Source: Mastigocoleus sp. MO_188.B34 (GTDB lineage Bacteria > Cyanobacteriota > Cyanobacteriia > Cyanobacteriales > Nostocaceae). From it: a stretch of 64,000 nucleotides of DNA. The position numbers were made by a program, and so were the translations under genes. Every line of letters begins with the position of its first letter. Position 1 is the first letter of the stretch. The DNA lies in the NCBI RefSeq assembly GCF_030065675.1, contig NZ_JASJDK010000007.1:1-64000 (forward strand), given 5' to 3'. Under the pieces are notes generated by a model that had not been told where the DNA came from, did no database searches, and saw only the letters and a program-made list of their open reading frames with translations. Shown here piece after piece: positions 8,901 to 19,811 of this stretch.

Positions 8901-11900
8901 TAGTTGTTTCTAATTACTTAATCCCGCTTGCGGGATTGAAACGCTCAATTATGTGCTGGATTAGATGGACAGATCATGTTTCTAATTACTTAATCCCGCT
9001 TGCGGGATTGAAACAAGTCAAGTTTTGCGCTATACATAGGATAAATTAAAGTTTCTAATTACTTAATCCCGCTTGCGGGATTGAAACTAGCCCAATTCAT
9101 CTTCTTCTAGTTCGTTTTCATTGTTTCTAATTACTTAATCCCGCTTGCGGGATTGAAACAGTGGCATGATCCACGCTTTCGTACGGATATCACAGTTTCT
9201 AATTACTTAATCCCGCTTGCGGGATTGAAACATCATCGAATAAACTGCAAATAATCGCTGGGGCTACGTTTCTAATTACTTAATCCCGCTTGCGGGATTG
9301 AAACTGACCAGAATATCTCACGTCGTGAGACTATTTATGAGTTTCTAATTACTTAATCCCGCTTGCGGGATTGAAACTTCTATCATACAACATCTTTGCT
9401 AAAGGAGTAAAATGGTTTCTAATTACTTAATCCCGCTTGCGGGATTGAAACGGAATCTTGTCAAGAGGAATGTCAATAGGACTAATTGTTTCTAATTACT
9501 TAATCCCGCTTGCGGGATTGAAACGTTCACAAAATTAAGCCTGCATTTACTAACCTTGAAGTTTCTAATTACTTAATCCCGCTTGCGGGATTGAAACTTC
9601 ATGCTATCGACTGGGAATTACAGAATAGGCGCTCGTTTCTAATTACTTAATCCCGCTTGCGGGATTGAAACATCCCTTTACGGGCCGTTTCGTTAGTTAC
9701 TACTACGTTTCTAATTACTTAATCCCGCTTGCGGGATTGAAACTTTCCAAAAAGGTTTTTTAGCATCTACTCTTTGAGTTTCTAATTACTTAATCCCGCT
9801 TGCGGGATTGAAACGATTCGTTGGTTTAACTGGGCAATGGTTCCTTCTAGTTTCTAATTACTTAATCCCGCTTGCGGGATTGAAACAAAGAATTTAATGT
9901 TGGTGACTGGCGGTATCTAGGTGTTTCTAATTACTTAATCCCGCTTGCGGGATTGAAACGTTTAGCATCTGCATTAACGTCTGTTCTTCCTTCAAGTGTT
10001 TCTAATTACTTAATCCCGCTTGCGGGATTGAAACCTCTATTATAGAAATTCACCCTGTAGGTCACGATGGGTTTCTAATTACTTAATCCCGCTTGCGGGA
10101 TTGAAACAAATATTCAAACCATTATGATATCAAAAGTATGCCTGTTTCTAATTACTTAATCCCGCTTGCGGGATTGAAACCAATCCCTTTCGTGTCACTC
10201 AACACTTGCTGACGTGTTTCTAATTACTTAATCCCGCTTGCGGGATTGAAACAGATAGATAAACAGGTTTATGAGCAACGCTATGAAGTTTCTAATTACT
10301 TAATCCCGCTTGCGGGATTGAAACTAACCGCTCTAAAATGCTCTGGGCAAGGCTTCTAAATGTTTCTAATTACTTAATCCCGCTTGCGGGATTGAAACCT
10401 TTTGACCTTAAAGAGTTCTACTTAGATTTTCAGAAGTTTCTAATTACTTAATCCCGCTTGCGGGATTGAAACTCTTCAAGCTTTAGCGCTTCCAGTTCAT
10501 TATTCAACTGTTTCTAATTACTTAATCCCGCTTGCGGGATTGAAACATTCATCCCAATGACCAAGAAATAATCCAATAACGCTGTTTCTAATTACTTAAT
10601 CCCGCTTGCGGGATTGAAACTCGAAACTCCCCAACCAACAGACACTTTAATTGAATGTTTCTAATTACTTAATCCCGCTTGCGGGATTGAAACAAGTCTC
10701 AGGTTCACTGCTAAAATCCATGCCTGTTTGTTTCTAATTACTTAATCCCGCTTGCGGGATTGAAACATTCACCATTCTTTAAATGCAAGCTAGCGCCAGG
10801 AGTTTCTAATTACTTAATCCCGCTTGCGGGATTGAAACTTCTATATTCACATTTACTCTTTGCACTAAACCCAGGTTTCTAATTACTTAATCCCGCTTGC
10901 GGGATTGAAACAGTTTATCTTTAAAGAAACGAGTAGAAAATGCAAAGTTTCTAATTACTTAATCCCGCTTGCGGGATTGAAACGTTGATTGAAGTATCTA
11001 CTTGGGATAAAGCATGAAGTTTCTAATTACTTAATCCCGCTTGCGGGATTGAAACTTTAATTATTATAAAGAAACAATACAAAAATTCTAGTTTCTAATT
11101 ACTTAATCCCGCTTGCGGGATTGAAACAATATAAAACAACCGTATTCAAAACTGAGCCGTCGTGAGTTTCTAATTACTTAATCCCGCTTGCGGGATTGAA
11201 ACGAGCGTGTCAATTTTGATGAGTACTTACGTGCTTCTAAAGGTTTCTAATTACTTAATCCCGCTTGCGGGATTGAAACGGGCGGGTGTTTCTATGAACG
11301 GGCTGAAGAAACAATGTTTCTAATTACTTAATCCCGCTTGCGGGATTGAAACATTATTTTTGAATGCCCAATCTAAGAGCAAGTTTAGTTTCTAATTACT
11401 TAATCCCGCTTGCGGGATTGAAACAAATCTTAGCAATCATTTTTAAGGTTGTGCTTTTGCCGTTTCTAATTACTTAATCCCGCTTGCGGGATTGAAACTT
11501 CATCTGGAGGGATTATTACAGCACAATAATCAAGTTTCTAATTACTTAATCCCGCTTGCGGGATTGAAACTTCAGTCGGAGATAAGGATATACAAACTTT
11601 GTATTGTTTCTAATTACTTAATCCCGCTTGCGGGATTGAAACTTTTTTGCCTTCTTTGGTTTGAGTCAAGTCAAAGGTTTCTAATTACTTAATCCCGCTT
11701 GCGGGATTGAAACATATTGCCGGGTAGACAGTGTACACATTATTGTTCCTGGTTTCTAATTACTTAATCCCGCTTGCGGGATTGAAACTACCTGGTTTAG
11801 GAATGACACCTCATTTGCGTATTTGTTTCTAATTACTTAATCCCGCTTGCGGGATTGAAACTTAATGCTTTTGTTGCTGGGTTTGTAGGCGTTGCTGTTT

Positions 11901-12738
11901 CTAATTACTTAATCCCGCTTGCGGGATTGAAACAAATGCGCGGTGTCTGTTTCTAGCTCTAATCTGTGAGTTTCTAATTACTTAATCCCGCTTGCGGGAT
12001 TGAAACGAAATGTTTCATTTGAAGGAAATCATAAATACGATTGTTTCTAATTACTTAATCCCGCTTGCGGGATTGAAACTTCCAGCCTGTAACTTGTTGC
12101 ATCCATACTCGGATGTTTCTAATTACTTAATCCCGCTTGCGGGATTGAAACGTGGTGGATCTTGAGAATCAAGTTGCAAATTTGGAGGTTTCTAATTACT
12201 TAATCCCGCTTGCGGGATTGAAACTACCTGTTACTTTCCAGTCACGACGCTTACTATTTAAAGTTTCTAATTACTTAATCCCGCTTGCGGGATTGAAACA
12301 TAGTACGGGAGTAGCAGATATTATTGGCTATATGGTTTCTAATTACTTAATCCCGCTTGCGGGATTGAAACAACTGTGCTTCTAAACACACATACTCTAT
12401 ACCCCTGTTTCTAATTACTTAATCCCGCTTGCGGGATTGAAACACTTCAATCGTTACGTTGAGCCGTTTGTAGGCGGGGGTTTCTAATTACTTAATCCCG
12501 CTTGCGGGATTGAAACTTAGCTGCAGGATCAGTTTTTCTATTACTTTTGATAGGTTTCTAATTACTTAATCCCGGAAACGGGATTGAAACGTTCAATTCT
12601 TAATCAGATATAAAAGAGGTTTCAAGTTTCTAATTACTTAATCCCGCTTGCGGGATTGAAACTGCTTGCGTCCCCATACTCGCTTATCTTTTCATAAGCA
12701 AGTTTCTAATTACTTAATCCCGGAAACGGGATTGAAAT
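5986..12738 (+). CRISPR. CRISPR array, 37-bp repeats, 93 repeats and 92 spacers by hand count
   Basis: Repeats start GTTTCTAATTACTTAATCCC and end GGGATTGAAAC. First repeat 5986-6022, last 12702-12738; the mean period is 73.0 bases and spacers run from 34 to 40 bases (the longest begins at 11203). The repeat RNA can fold as a 7-bp stem AATCCCG/CGGGATT closed by a CTTG loop. Repeats are identical except near the far end: those at 12554 and 12702 carry GAAA in place of CTTG, and the last also ends in T instead of C. Transcription is expected left to right from the leader. No duplicated spacer was seen by eye. Confidence 0.98.
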
Positions 12739-12779
12739 ATCTCTAAAATACTCACCTGTTCCCCGTTCCCTCTTCCCCT

Positions 12780-14489
12780 TTAATAATACTCACTATCGAT
12801 ATTTCTAGAAGGTGGTTGCGTTGGAACCTTACCAGTATTACGAACATTAACAAGTCGATTAATCATATCAAACCAAAATGGTGCACCCATAGAAATCGCA
12901 ATACCACTAACAATCCAACCAACAAATATAAAACCCCAACGTAAAATTTTCTGTGGGAATAAATTTGATCCACTAAAAGTCCAGCTAATAATTTTTTGAA
13001 ACAAAGGAATACCATCAGAATTATTAGTTTGTCCTCCCTCTAATCCTTGATAACTCGTTAATGTCTTCACACCTGCTTGTGATCTTGCTCCCGTTTCTGC
13101 TTCAGAATCCCAATCTAGTTGTTTTCGTAAATTTGTCTCTGTCCATCCCACAGGTAAAGAAATATCTGTTAATGCTGAGTCCGTTGATTCTTTGATATCC
13201 CTTAAATGAACTTGCATTTCTTGTGCTGTTATTACACCAGTTTCTTGACTCTTTTGACTCAAAACATTACTTGCATTTTGAGTGACGGTCTGACGTAAAA
13301 CAGAATCTTTTGATAACCTGCTAACCATATGGAAAGTATCCGCATTAGCACCTAAAGCAAGTAATAAACCAATCAGTACTGCAACTCCTTTAGCATTACG
13401 CTTGTAGACACCGGATGCTCTATCCATAGATTTATCAAATGAGTTCTCCAGATGTCTGCGTAGCGAAATAATTCCCTCTTCTGTATCAATTACTTTTGTT
13501 CGAACACCTCGAGCCATTGCTGTCAGGTTATCAGATAGAGATGGAGGTAAATTTTGAATAAATGTTTCAATCTTTTGATGAGTAGCGTTATCCTTTCTCT
13601 TTAAAACTTTTGCGGCTTGTTGATAAACATCTGTACTAGTATCTACTAATTTTATTACTTCATTAATATTAGGTCTTAGTCCTGCCAATAAAATTGTTCT
13701 GTCAAAATCGGAGAACATCTCTTTATGTAGTGATTTTAAACGGAAAATAGCTCGTTTTGATAGTTCATTATCACCAACATTTAATTTTAAATTATCTATA
13801 TATCGTTCTACACTAGTAGCTAAGTAACTAATTGTTCCATTTAAAGTTGCTTTTTTTTCCTCAAAGTTTAAAACAGCTCGTTCAAAATCTGCTTCTAACT
13901 GAATAAATTCTCGATTTGCATTATTGAGAAAAACTTGAAAGTCTTCGTCTAAACTATTTTCCTGACTTAACTTATCTAAAACTTGTTGAATTTCTGTTAA
14001 ACGTTCTTTTGTAAATAATTCTAATCTTGATTCAACCAAGTTTTGCACTAATTCAGGAAGATGTAAAGTATCGAGTAAACTAGAAGCAAAACTTCCACCA
14101 GGAATGTAAGAAGGTGCGCTACGCTGCTTTTCACCAAAAAAAGTTTCGTTTTGACCCATTCCCGCTCTCGGTTTTTTGAATAGGCGATATAATCTCGCAA
14201 ACAACCAGGTAAAACGTCGTGGTAATGTAGCCATAAATCCTTTGGCTTCTTGATTTAAACTTTTAATTAGTGGATTGCTGTAAATCTTGTTTGCAAGATA
14301 AATTACTTTTGCTTCTTCCGACGTACGCGCATCACCACCTAATAAAATTTCTATAGATTTTCTTAAATGTTGGGCTCGCCATTGAAATACTGTTGCAATC
14401 ATTTCTTGAATTTCTGCAGCAAGTAAGCTCAAACTCAAGTAAATAAAGATTAATCCTAATGTAACATCAAAAATTAGGGGTAAATTCAC
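12780..14489 (-). CDS. Conserved cyanobacterial membrane protein of unknown function
   Basis: I choose the GTG at 14489, preceded by GGAG, as the start (569 residues); a longer frame to 14585 lacks such a site and would prepend a poorly conserved-looking stretch. The N terminus has a membrane helix (IFDVTLGLIFIYLSLSLLAAEIQE) followed by QWRAQHLRKSIEILLGG. The middle is a long helical, probably coiled-coil region. Two more hydrophobic segments occur at about residue 380 (GVAVLIGLLLALGANADTF) and near the C terminus (WGFIFVGWIVSGIAISMG). No catalytic motif was recognised. It converges on the CRISPR array, its stop lying only 41 bases from the last repeat, with no terminator hairpin between. Any link to CRISPR function is purely positional. 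Confidence 0.75.
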   Translation of the reverse strand: MNLPLIFDVTLGLIFIYLSLSLLAAEIQEMIATVFQWRAQHLRKSIEILLGGDARTSEEAKVIYLANKIYSNPLIKSLNQEAKGFMATLPRRFTWLFARLYRLFKKPRAGMGQNETFFGEKQRSAPSYIPGGSFASSLLDTLHLPELVQNLVESRLELFTKERLTEIQQVLDKLSQENSLDEDFQVFLNNANREFIQLEADFERAVLNFEEKKATLNGTISYLATSVERYIDNLKLNVGDNELSKRAIFRLKSLHKEMFSDFDRTILLAGLRPNINEVIKLVDTSTDVYQQAAKVLKRKDNATHQKIETFIQNLPPSLSDNLTAMARGVRTKVIDTEEGIISLRRHLENSFDKSMDRASGVYKRNAKGVAVLIGLLLALGANADTFHMVSRLSKDSVLRQTVTQNASNVLSQKSQETGVITAQEMQVHLRDIKESTDSALTDISLPVGWTETNLRKQLDWDSEAETGARSQAGVKTLTSYQGLEGGQTNNSDGIPLFQKIISWTFSGSNLFPQKILRWGFIFVGWIVSGIAISMGAPFWFDMINRLVNVRNTGKVPTQPPSRNIDSEYY

Positions 14490-14978
14490 CTTAGTAGCTC
14501 CTGTGGGGTATAAATATTTTTTGTTGCTATCGATTATGCAAACTTTCCAGGCAAAATATTTAGTAATAAGAATCTTTGGTAACAAATTTAATAAAAATGA
14601 GGTAGTAATGTCAAAAAAGATAACTACTCATGGGAAATAACTGATTTCAAGGATAACCAGTTCAAACACTTGAAATTTATCTAAAGATAAATTAAGAGTT
14701 TTAACGTATTTAAGTTTTCATTTCACATTGAGATTTAATTTTAGATTTAATTTTAAGTTAAATTTAAATTTAAAATTTATGAAGCATCAAATAAACGTCA
14801 AACCAATTCAAGTTGTGAGTTTTTTTGCAAATATTACAAAGTTATAATGTTCGCTTTCGGGAACATATAAAATTTTTACTGACCGCTATCAACCTAATTT
14901 GATTAAACCAAAAAACTATTATTACCCTTATGGGGCTATGGAACATGTTGATCGCCAAGCAAAATAACTTCTGAGATT
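14490..14978. other. Intergenic region between divergent genes
   Basis: About 490 bases separating two divergently transcribed genes, very AT-rich, with runs of TTTAATTTTAGATTTAA near 14730-14780. A short inverted repeat ATGTTC...GAACAT lies near 14847-14866. It presumably contains both promoters; no specific box is convincing. Confidence 0.5.
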
Positions 14979-16616
14979 ATGCCAAGAAAAAGCTTTAGTT
15001 GGAGTGATGCAAAAATAACATATCCTGCAATTGCAAAACGAATTGATTTTGTATGGTTCCTAGTTTTACTATCTGCGGCAGTATTAATTTTTACGATTGA
15101 TTTAGGGAGTTTACCACTAAGGGATTGGGATGAAGGTACTGTAGCACAGGTCGCTCGAGATATTTGGCGTGCTCCAACAGATTCTATGGTTTGGCTGTAT
15201 CCAACCATCGCAGGAGAACCATACCATAACAAACCACCTTTAGTGCACTTGTTAATTGCGTGGACTTATTCTTTGGGTGGTGTAAATGAATGGACAACTC
15301 GTCTACCAGGGGCAATTTTAACAGCTTTTTCTGTACCTTTGCTTTATTGCATCGGGCGAGAAATATTCCGTCAGCGTTTGGTTTGTGTCTACAGTGCATT
15401 AATTTATCTGACGATGTTACCGGTAGTCCGTCACGGTCGTTTAGCGATGCTGGATGGAGCTGCATTATGCTTTTTTATGGTGATGATGCTGTGCTTATTA
15501 AAAGCGCGTCGTGATATGCGTTACAGCTTGGGTGTGGGGATTGGATTTGGTTTAATTTGCTTGACAAAAGGAATGTTGGGTATCTTATTGGGAAGCATTG
15601 CGATTATTTTTATTTTTTGGGATACCCCTCGCCTACTTTTTAGCCCTTATATGTGGCTGGCTATTTTCATCGGTAGCATACCTGTCATATCATGGTACGG
15701 AGCTCAGATATGGCGCTACAGTGATATTTTCACCAATGAAGGTTTAGTACAACAATCCCTCAGTCGTATTTGGCAACCTGTTGAGGGAAATAAAGGACAA
15801 CCTTGGTACTACTTATTAGAAATTTTAAAATATAGCTTCCCGTGGCTGATTTTTTTCCCATCCAGTCTACGTTTTACTTGGGCTAATCGCAACTTAAGTT
15901 GGGCAAAATTAATCATTGTATGGTTTGGAGTTTATTTAGTTACCATTTCTTTCATGAGTACCAAACTTCCATGGTACGTCTTTCCGATTTATCCGAGCAT
16001 TGCTTTATCCTGCGGAGCCTTATTAGTCAACTCAGAAAATCTACCCCTACTTACACCTTATCCCCGAAGTTGGTTTGTTACTTTAATTTTGATTGCTGTA
16101 ATAGCCACAGGTGGTAGTATTTATTTTGCTTTTAGCCTCACACCTGAAGTAGATTTGGCAGTGATTTTTGTCACACTTTCCATCACAATGATTTTAACTG
16201 CGACTTTGATGCAAAAAGGTGACAAACAGTTTATTATAATTCTTTTATGGGGAACTTATATCTCTTTAATATTATTAATGACATCAAATCATTGGCTTTG
16301 GGAACTTAATGAAAGATATCCAGTGAAGCCCGTCGCTGCAATGATTCAACAAGTTAACCCACCGACGAGAAAAATTTACACTTCCTTTGCAGAAAATCGC
16401 CCTTCTTTAAACTTTTATAGCGATCGCATCATTATTCCCACACCAGAAATAGGAAAACTGCAAAAACTTTTGAATATTTTGCAAACAGAAAAACATCCTT
16501 ACTTACTTGTGGACAAGCCAACTTTGGCAAGTCTATCTCAAAAATCGATCAATGTAGTTGGGGAAACTGATAATTGGGTTTTAGTTACAAAAAACACTGA
16601 ACAAAATAAAATCTAG
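14979..16616 (+). CDS. ArnT/PMT-family membrane glycosyltransferase
   Basis: The 545-residue protein has about ten to twelve membrane helices and the luminal motif near the N terminus (LGSLPLRDWDEGTVAQVARDIW) with the Asp-Glu pair typical of GT83/PMT_2 enzymes. These transfer sugars from polyprenyl-phosphate donors to lipids, proteins or glycans at the outer face of the cytoplasmic membrane. HNKPPLVHLLIAW and RLPGAILTAFSV follow, as in ArnT-like proteins. Acceptor and donor cannot be told from sequence; lipid A modification is not implied. It stands alone in orientation here. The first residues before the first helix are polar, so the ATG at 14979 is plausible although no strong ribosome site is present. 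Confidence 0.85.
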   Translation: MPRKSFSWSDAKITYPAIAKRIDFVWFLVLLSAAVLIFTIDLGSLPLRDWDEGTVAQVARDIWRAPTDSMVWLYPTIAGEPYHNKPPLVHLLIAWTYSLGGVNEWTTRLPGAILTAFSVPLLYCIGREIFRQRLVCVYSALIYLTMLPVVRHGRLAMLDGAALCFFMVMMLCLLKARRDMRYSLGVGIGFGLICLTKGMLGILLGSIAIIFIFWDTPRLLFSPYMWLAIFIGSIPVISWYGAQIWRYSDIFTNEGLVQQSLSRIWQPVEGNKGQPWYYLLEILKYSFPWLIFFPSSLRFTWANRNLSWAKLIIVWFGVYLVTISFMSTKLPWYVFPIYPSIALSCGALLVNSENLPLLTPYPRSWFVTLILIAVIATGGSIYFAFSLTPEVDLAVIFVTLSITMILTATLMQKGDKQFIIILLWGTYISLILLMTSNHWLWELNERYPVKPVAAMIQQVNPPTRKIYTSFAENRPSLNFYSDRIIIPTPEIGKLQKLLNILQTEKHPYLLVDKPTLASLSQKSINVVGETDNWVLVTKNTEQNKI

Positions 16617-16783
16617 TTTATATATAGCTTATGAATTGTATCTCCTATAATCTCCTAACCCTTGAGCGAAAAAGATTACAAGAGTAAATATCTAGTAAAA
16701 AACTCCTATTTAGAAATGATGTATACCGCAACATTAAAGTATTATTTGATATACTCTTACTGAAAACTGTGGAAGAGGCTATG

Positions 16784-16819
16784 AATCCCAGAGGGAAAAA
16801 CTCGCTGGGATTTTTTTTT
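16784..16819 (+). terminator. Rho-independent terminator
   Basis: AATCCCAG (16784-16791) pairs with CTGGGATT (16805-16812), followed directly by a run of nine T from 16811. It lies 168 bases after the glycosyltransferase stop, so it either ends that transcript or a short RNA starting after a TATACT box near 16750. Confidence 0.85.
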
Positions 16820-16825
16820 GTTTTT

Positions 16826-17197
16826 CTACTCTTGCTTTTCAGTGTTTAGTTCTTGATGGGTAGTATTATTTGTATCTGTATGTTGTTGGCTAGTAGCTAG
16901 TACTCCCAAAACAATAAAAATTCCCACCATAAAGGAAAGCAAAGGACGTTTAAGAAGAACAAAATCCCGTAAAATTCTCGCTATTGGTTGACTTTGGCGG
17001 CGCAGAGTTGATGAAATCATTATTCGCTTGAGCACAAACGGGTCTCGAACATAATTACCGCTCTTGCAAACTACTATTCGTTCTTGACAATACGGACAAG
17101 TGTATAATCCTGTACAGCTTTTAATCGGCTTAGGAGCCGCATCTTTCTGACAAATCGGGCAAGTAAGATAATGATTATCAAATGTGTGCGTATTCAT
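16826..17197 (-). CDS. Small zinc-ribbon membrane protein
   Basis: The 123-residue protein has two CxxC pairs in its first half (CPICQ at about residue 13 and CPYCQ at about 34) forming a zinc ribbon. A basic segment follows, and then one hydrophobic helix (LLSFMVGIFIVLGVLATS). It ends in a polar, Thr/Asn-rich tail. The family is unknown to me; zinc ribbons tied to a membrane helix often mediate protein contacts, but no function can be assigned. It converges with the terminator at 16784-16819. Confidence 0.7.
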   Translation of the reverse strand: MNTHTFDNHYLTCPICQKDAAPKPIKSCTGLYTCPYCQERIVVCKSGNYVRDPFVLKRIMISSTLRRQSQPIARILRDFVLLKRPLLSFMVGIFIVLGVLATSQQHTDTNNTTHQELNTEKQE

Positions 17198-19032
17198 TTA
17201 ATTAGTCAGCCTCGTCCACTTAATCGCTGTATAACAATATCTATATTGATGTTCCAAAAATGCAGATCTTGATCGATATTGGTCTTATTTATTGAATGCC
17301 TCATTTCATATCAACTGATATAGTCCGTCAAATCGAACCCACTTAGCATTAAAGTTTTACAATATTGCAAATACCACAGAACCTTTAAACATTACGTCAA
17401 GAAAGACGTCAATAATTTGCATACAGATGCATAGAAGTTCATCATATTTGCATGATGTAAACCATTGGATATTAAAATTATCTTTCATAGCGTAGAGGCT
17501 TAGCATAGCAGTGCTGTACCTCCATCTGCTTTGCTCAAATCTGATAGACCACTAGTCTTACGCTTGCGTTTCAACTTACTATCGTTTAACAGCTGCAACA
17601 CGAGTATAGCTAGATTTACTTGAAGATGACTCGGCATATCCAAAAGTTTTAAATTTGAAATCTTGAATTTGAAATCTTGAATCCGAAATATCCAAGTCAA
17701 AATTATGAACTTGGAACCGTAAACTTTAAAGCAATAACTTGAAAGCGCGAACTTTATGAACTTGAAAATATCGATTTGACAGTGTGACCTTTAATTTTGC
17801 GCTTGGAATATTACAGCAGATTAATGTGATTAATACGACACAATTAATTTTTGCTGCATCCAATCTCATTTCAAACTCCAAACAGATTGACTTCTTGGAG
17901 GCATAAGCCTCACTTAGAACTCACCCCAAAGATTTAATTTACTACTATTTAAGCATTATGCAGATAAAATTTTGGATAATCTATTAGGACAATCTATTAG
18001 TTTTATCAAAGTTTTGCATATCAGAGTTATTCCTTACTTGTATCTAGGGGTTCATTATCTAGAGGTTCATTCAATCATCTCTCACGATCGCAAATAAGAG
18101 AGAATTTTTAAATTTTTTATTATTTTTATTTTGTTTGACTCGATCTGTTAGTAAAGTCATGGCTGGCTCTAGAGACAATAAATTCCCGAACTAAGTTTTT
18201 GTTCGAGTTTAATTATTTTACTCAAAACCTGTTAAAGAATGCCATCGAGTTTATTAGTTTAAATTACACTACTGCTTTTTCTTTTCGATTTAAATGTGTC
18301 ACATCTTACATACAAGAAAATTAATCTTAAAATATACAACTTAGCTGGTTTTTATTAATAGCTGATACACAAATATTTTCCTACAAGGAGTCCAAGCAAG
18401 GTATTCAGTTTTGAACAAATCTTAACTCAATTCAAATTTACGCGTATTTTTACTGATAAATTTAAGTTATGAAAGAAAATAAAAAATACTATTTTATCCC
18501 CAAAAAAACCAAATAATTAAATAAATATTATTCAATAGCAATGTAGTAGGCTGGCAATTAAGTAAAATTTAAAAGAGCTGCCTCAACGTTCGTAATTTGT
18601 TGGGCAACTCTTATAAATATGTATGACATCAAAAGCAGAGATACATTACTCCATAGCATAGGGCATCTTTACTTAAAAATGTCACTTTTTTCTCAGATAT
18701 CAATTTTACTACTGAAATGCTAGGAAAATCATGTAATATCGTCTGATTTGAGTTAGAAATGACTAATTTGGTCAAAAGTAAAACACAGATGCAAGGGTAT
18801 TTTTTCTTGAACCGAAACAAATCATTTATAGTTAATTTACTGGCTATCTACAGAAAATAAGAAACAGCAAGCTCTACATAAAGGCTGATATCAGATATTA
18901 GATATTAGGCAATAGCCAACAGACAAAAAGTCTATTGACCATCGATTTATAACTAATGACTAATAACAGAATCGCATTCAGCGTAATGTACCGTAGGTAT
19001 TGCTTGGCGTTAGCCATTAAATAATAAATATT
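17198..19032. other. 1.8-kb stretch without a convincing gene
   Basis: AT-rich, many stops in all frames. Visible items: near-tandem copies of TTTGAAATCTTGAA at about 17650-17685 in a wider zone of AACTTGAA-like words; an imperfect palindrome around 17490-17522 (GAGGCTTAGCA versus TGCTGTACCTC); and a stem formed by AGAGCTGCC near 18573 with GGGCAACTCT near 18602. Two short open frames on the minus strand (17500-17700, 18629-18820) look random. No tRNA, tmRNA, RNase P or SRP signature was recognised. It could hold regulatory sequence for cyAbrB-side genes or decayed DNA. Confidence 0.6.
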
Positions 19033-19446
19033 TTATGCTGTAGCTTCCATTGCTTCGCCAACTTCACTATCGTCTGAATCTACTTGTCTCAAACGAATAT
19101 GCTTTTTACCTAGGGTGATTATAAATTCATCTCCAGGTTTGAGGTTCATTTGTTTTGTATAAGCCGAACCTATTAATAAATTGCCGTTAGACTGTACGCT
19201 AATTCTATAGCTAGCACTACGTCCCCCACGTCCATTAGCGCCAGCAGAAGTATCTAACTGAATACCTTCAGCATCAATTAGAGCATTTAAGAATTTCATC
19301 ATATTGACGCGTTCTATACCATTCTTAGTAACGGTATAGTAGCCACACTCTTTAGCTTTTTCTTCTTTACTTAGGTTTTCTAGTTCTTTGACTTTCTTGA
19401 GAAGTTCTTCACCAACTAGAGGTTCAATCTTTTTCTGTTTAGCCAT
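19033..19446 (-). CDS. cyAbrB-family transcriptional regulator
   Basis: The 137-residue protein matches the cyanobacterial AbrB-like family: the N-terminal GEELLKKVKELENLSKEEKAKECGYYTV segment typical of cyAbrB, then the C-terminal AbrB-type DNA-binding fold (NLLIGSAYTKQMNLKPGDEFIITLGKKHIRL). These proteins (cyAbrB1/CalA and cyAbrB2 in model species) are abundant, nucleoid-associated regulators of carbon and nitrogen metabolism, hydrogenase and cell differentiation genes. Which paralogue this is cannot be decided here. I start at ATG 19446; a TTG just upstream is in frame. It has long non-coding flanks on both sides, as expected for a monocistronic regulator. Confidence 0.88.
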   Translation of the reverse strand: MAKQKKIEPLVGEELLKKVKELENLSKEEKAKECGYYTVTKNGIERVNMMKFLNALIDAEGIQLDTSAGANGRGGRSASYRISVQSNGNLLIGSAYTKQMNLKPGDEFIITLGKKHIRLRQVDSDDSEVGEAMEATA

Positions 19447-19811
19447 CAACTTAGGTCGAAAATGAATTGTTTAACCGGTGGAATCGATTTTATTTTAGCT
19501 GACATTTTGCTTTGCGGGAACAATATCCTTTAACTTTTTATATCAGCTTAGCCAAGTATATTACATTCATCGATGTAAATGTTGCATGATTATTAATATT
19601 CACCTTAGAAATCTATTTTATATGCTCTCAATCACGATAAATATATATAGTTTGTAAATTACTAGCGGATTGTTATTGTTTAAGATTCCTAAAGTAACTG
19701 ATTATAGCTAACTCGCATATATTTAATAGTTAAGAGATTATGAATGGTTTTTATATGCTTATTCCAAAATAATATTAGTAATTGACATAAAGAAAAACAA
19801 AACTTGCCCTA
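19447..19811. other. Divergent intergenic region between cyAbrB and the Rrf2-type regulator
   Basis: 365 bases, AT-rich, holding the promoters of two divergent regulator genes. No operator could be named with confidence. Confidence 0.5.

Noticed and set aside
17320-17345. GGGTTCGATTT-like T-arm on the minus strand
   Set aside because: Flanking bases do not pair as a T-stem and no anticodon or acceptor stems fit; not a tRNA.
17500-17700. Minus-strand open frame in the gene-free stretch (also 18629-18820)
   Set aside because: Low-complexity content, no ribosome site, no recognisable features.
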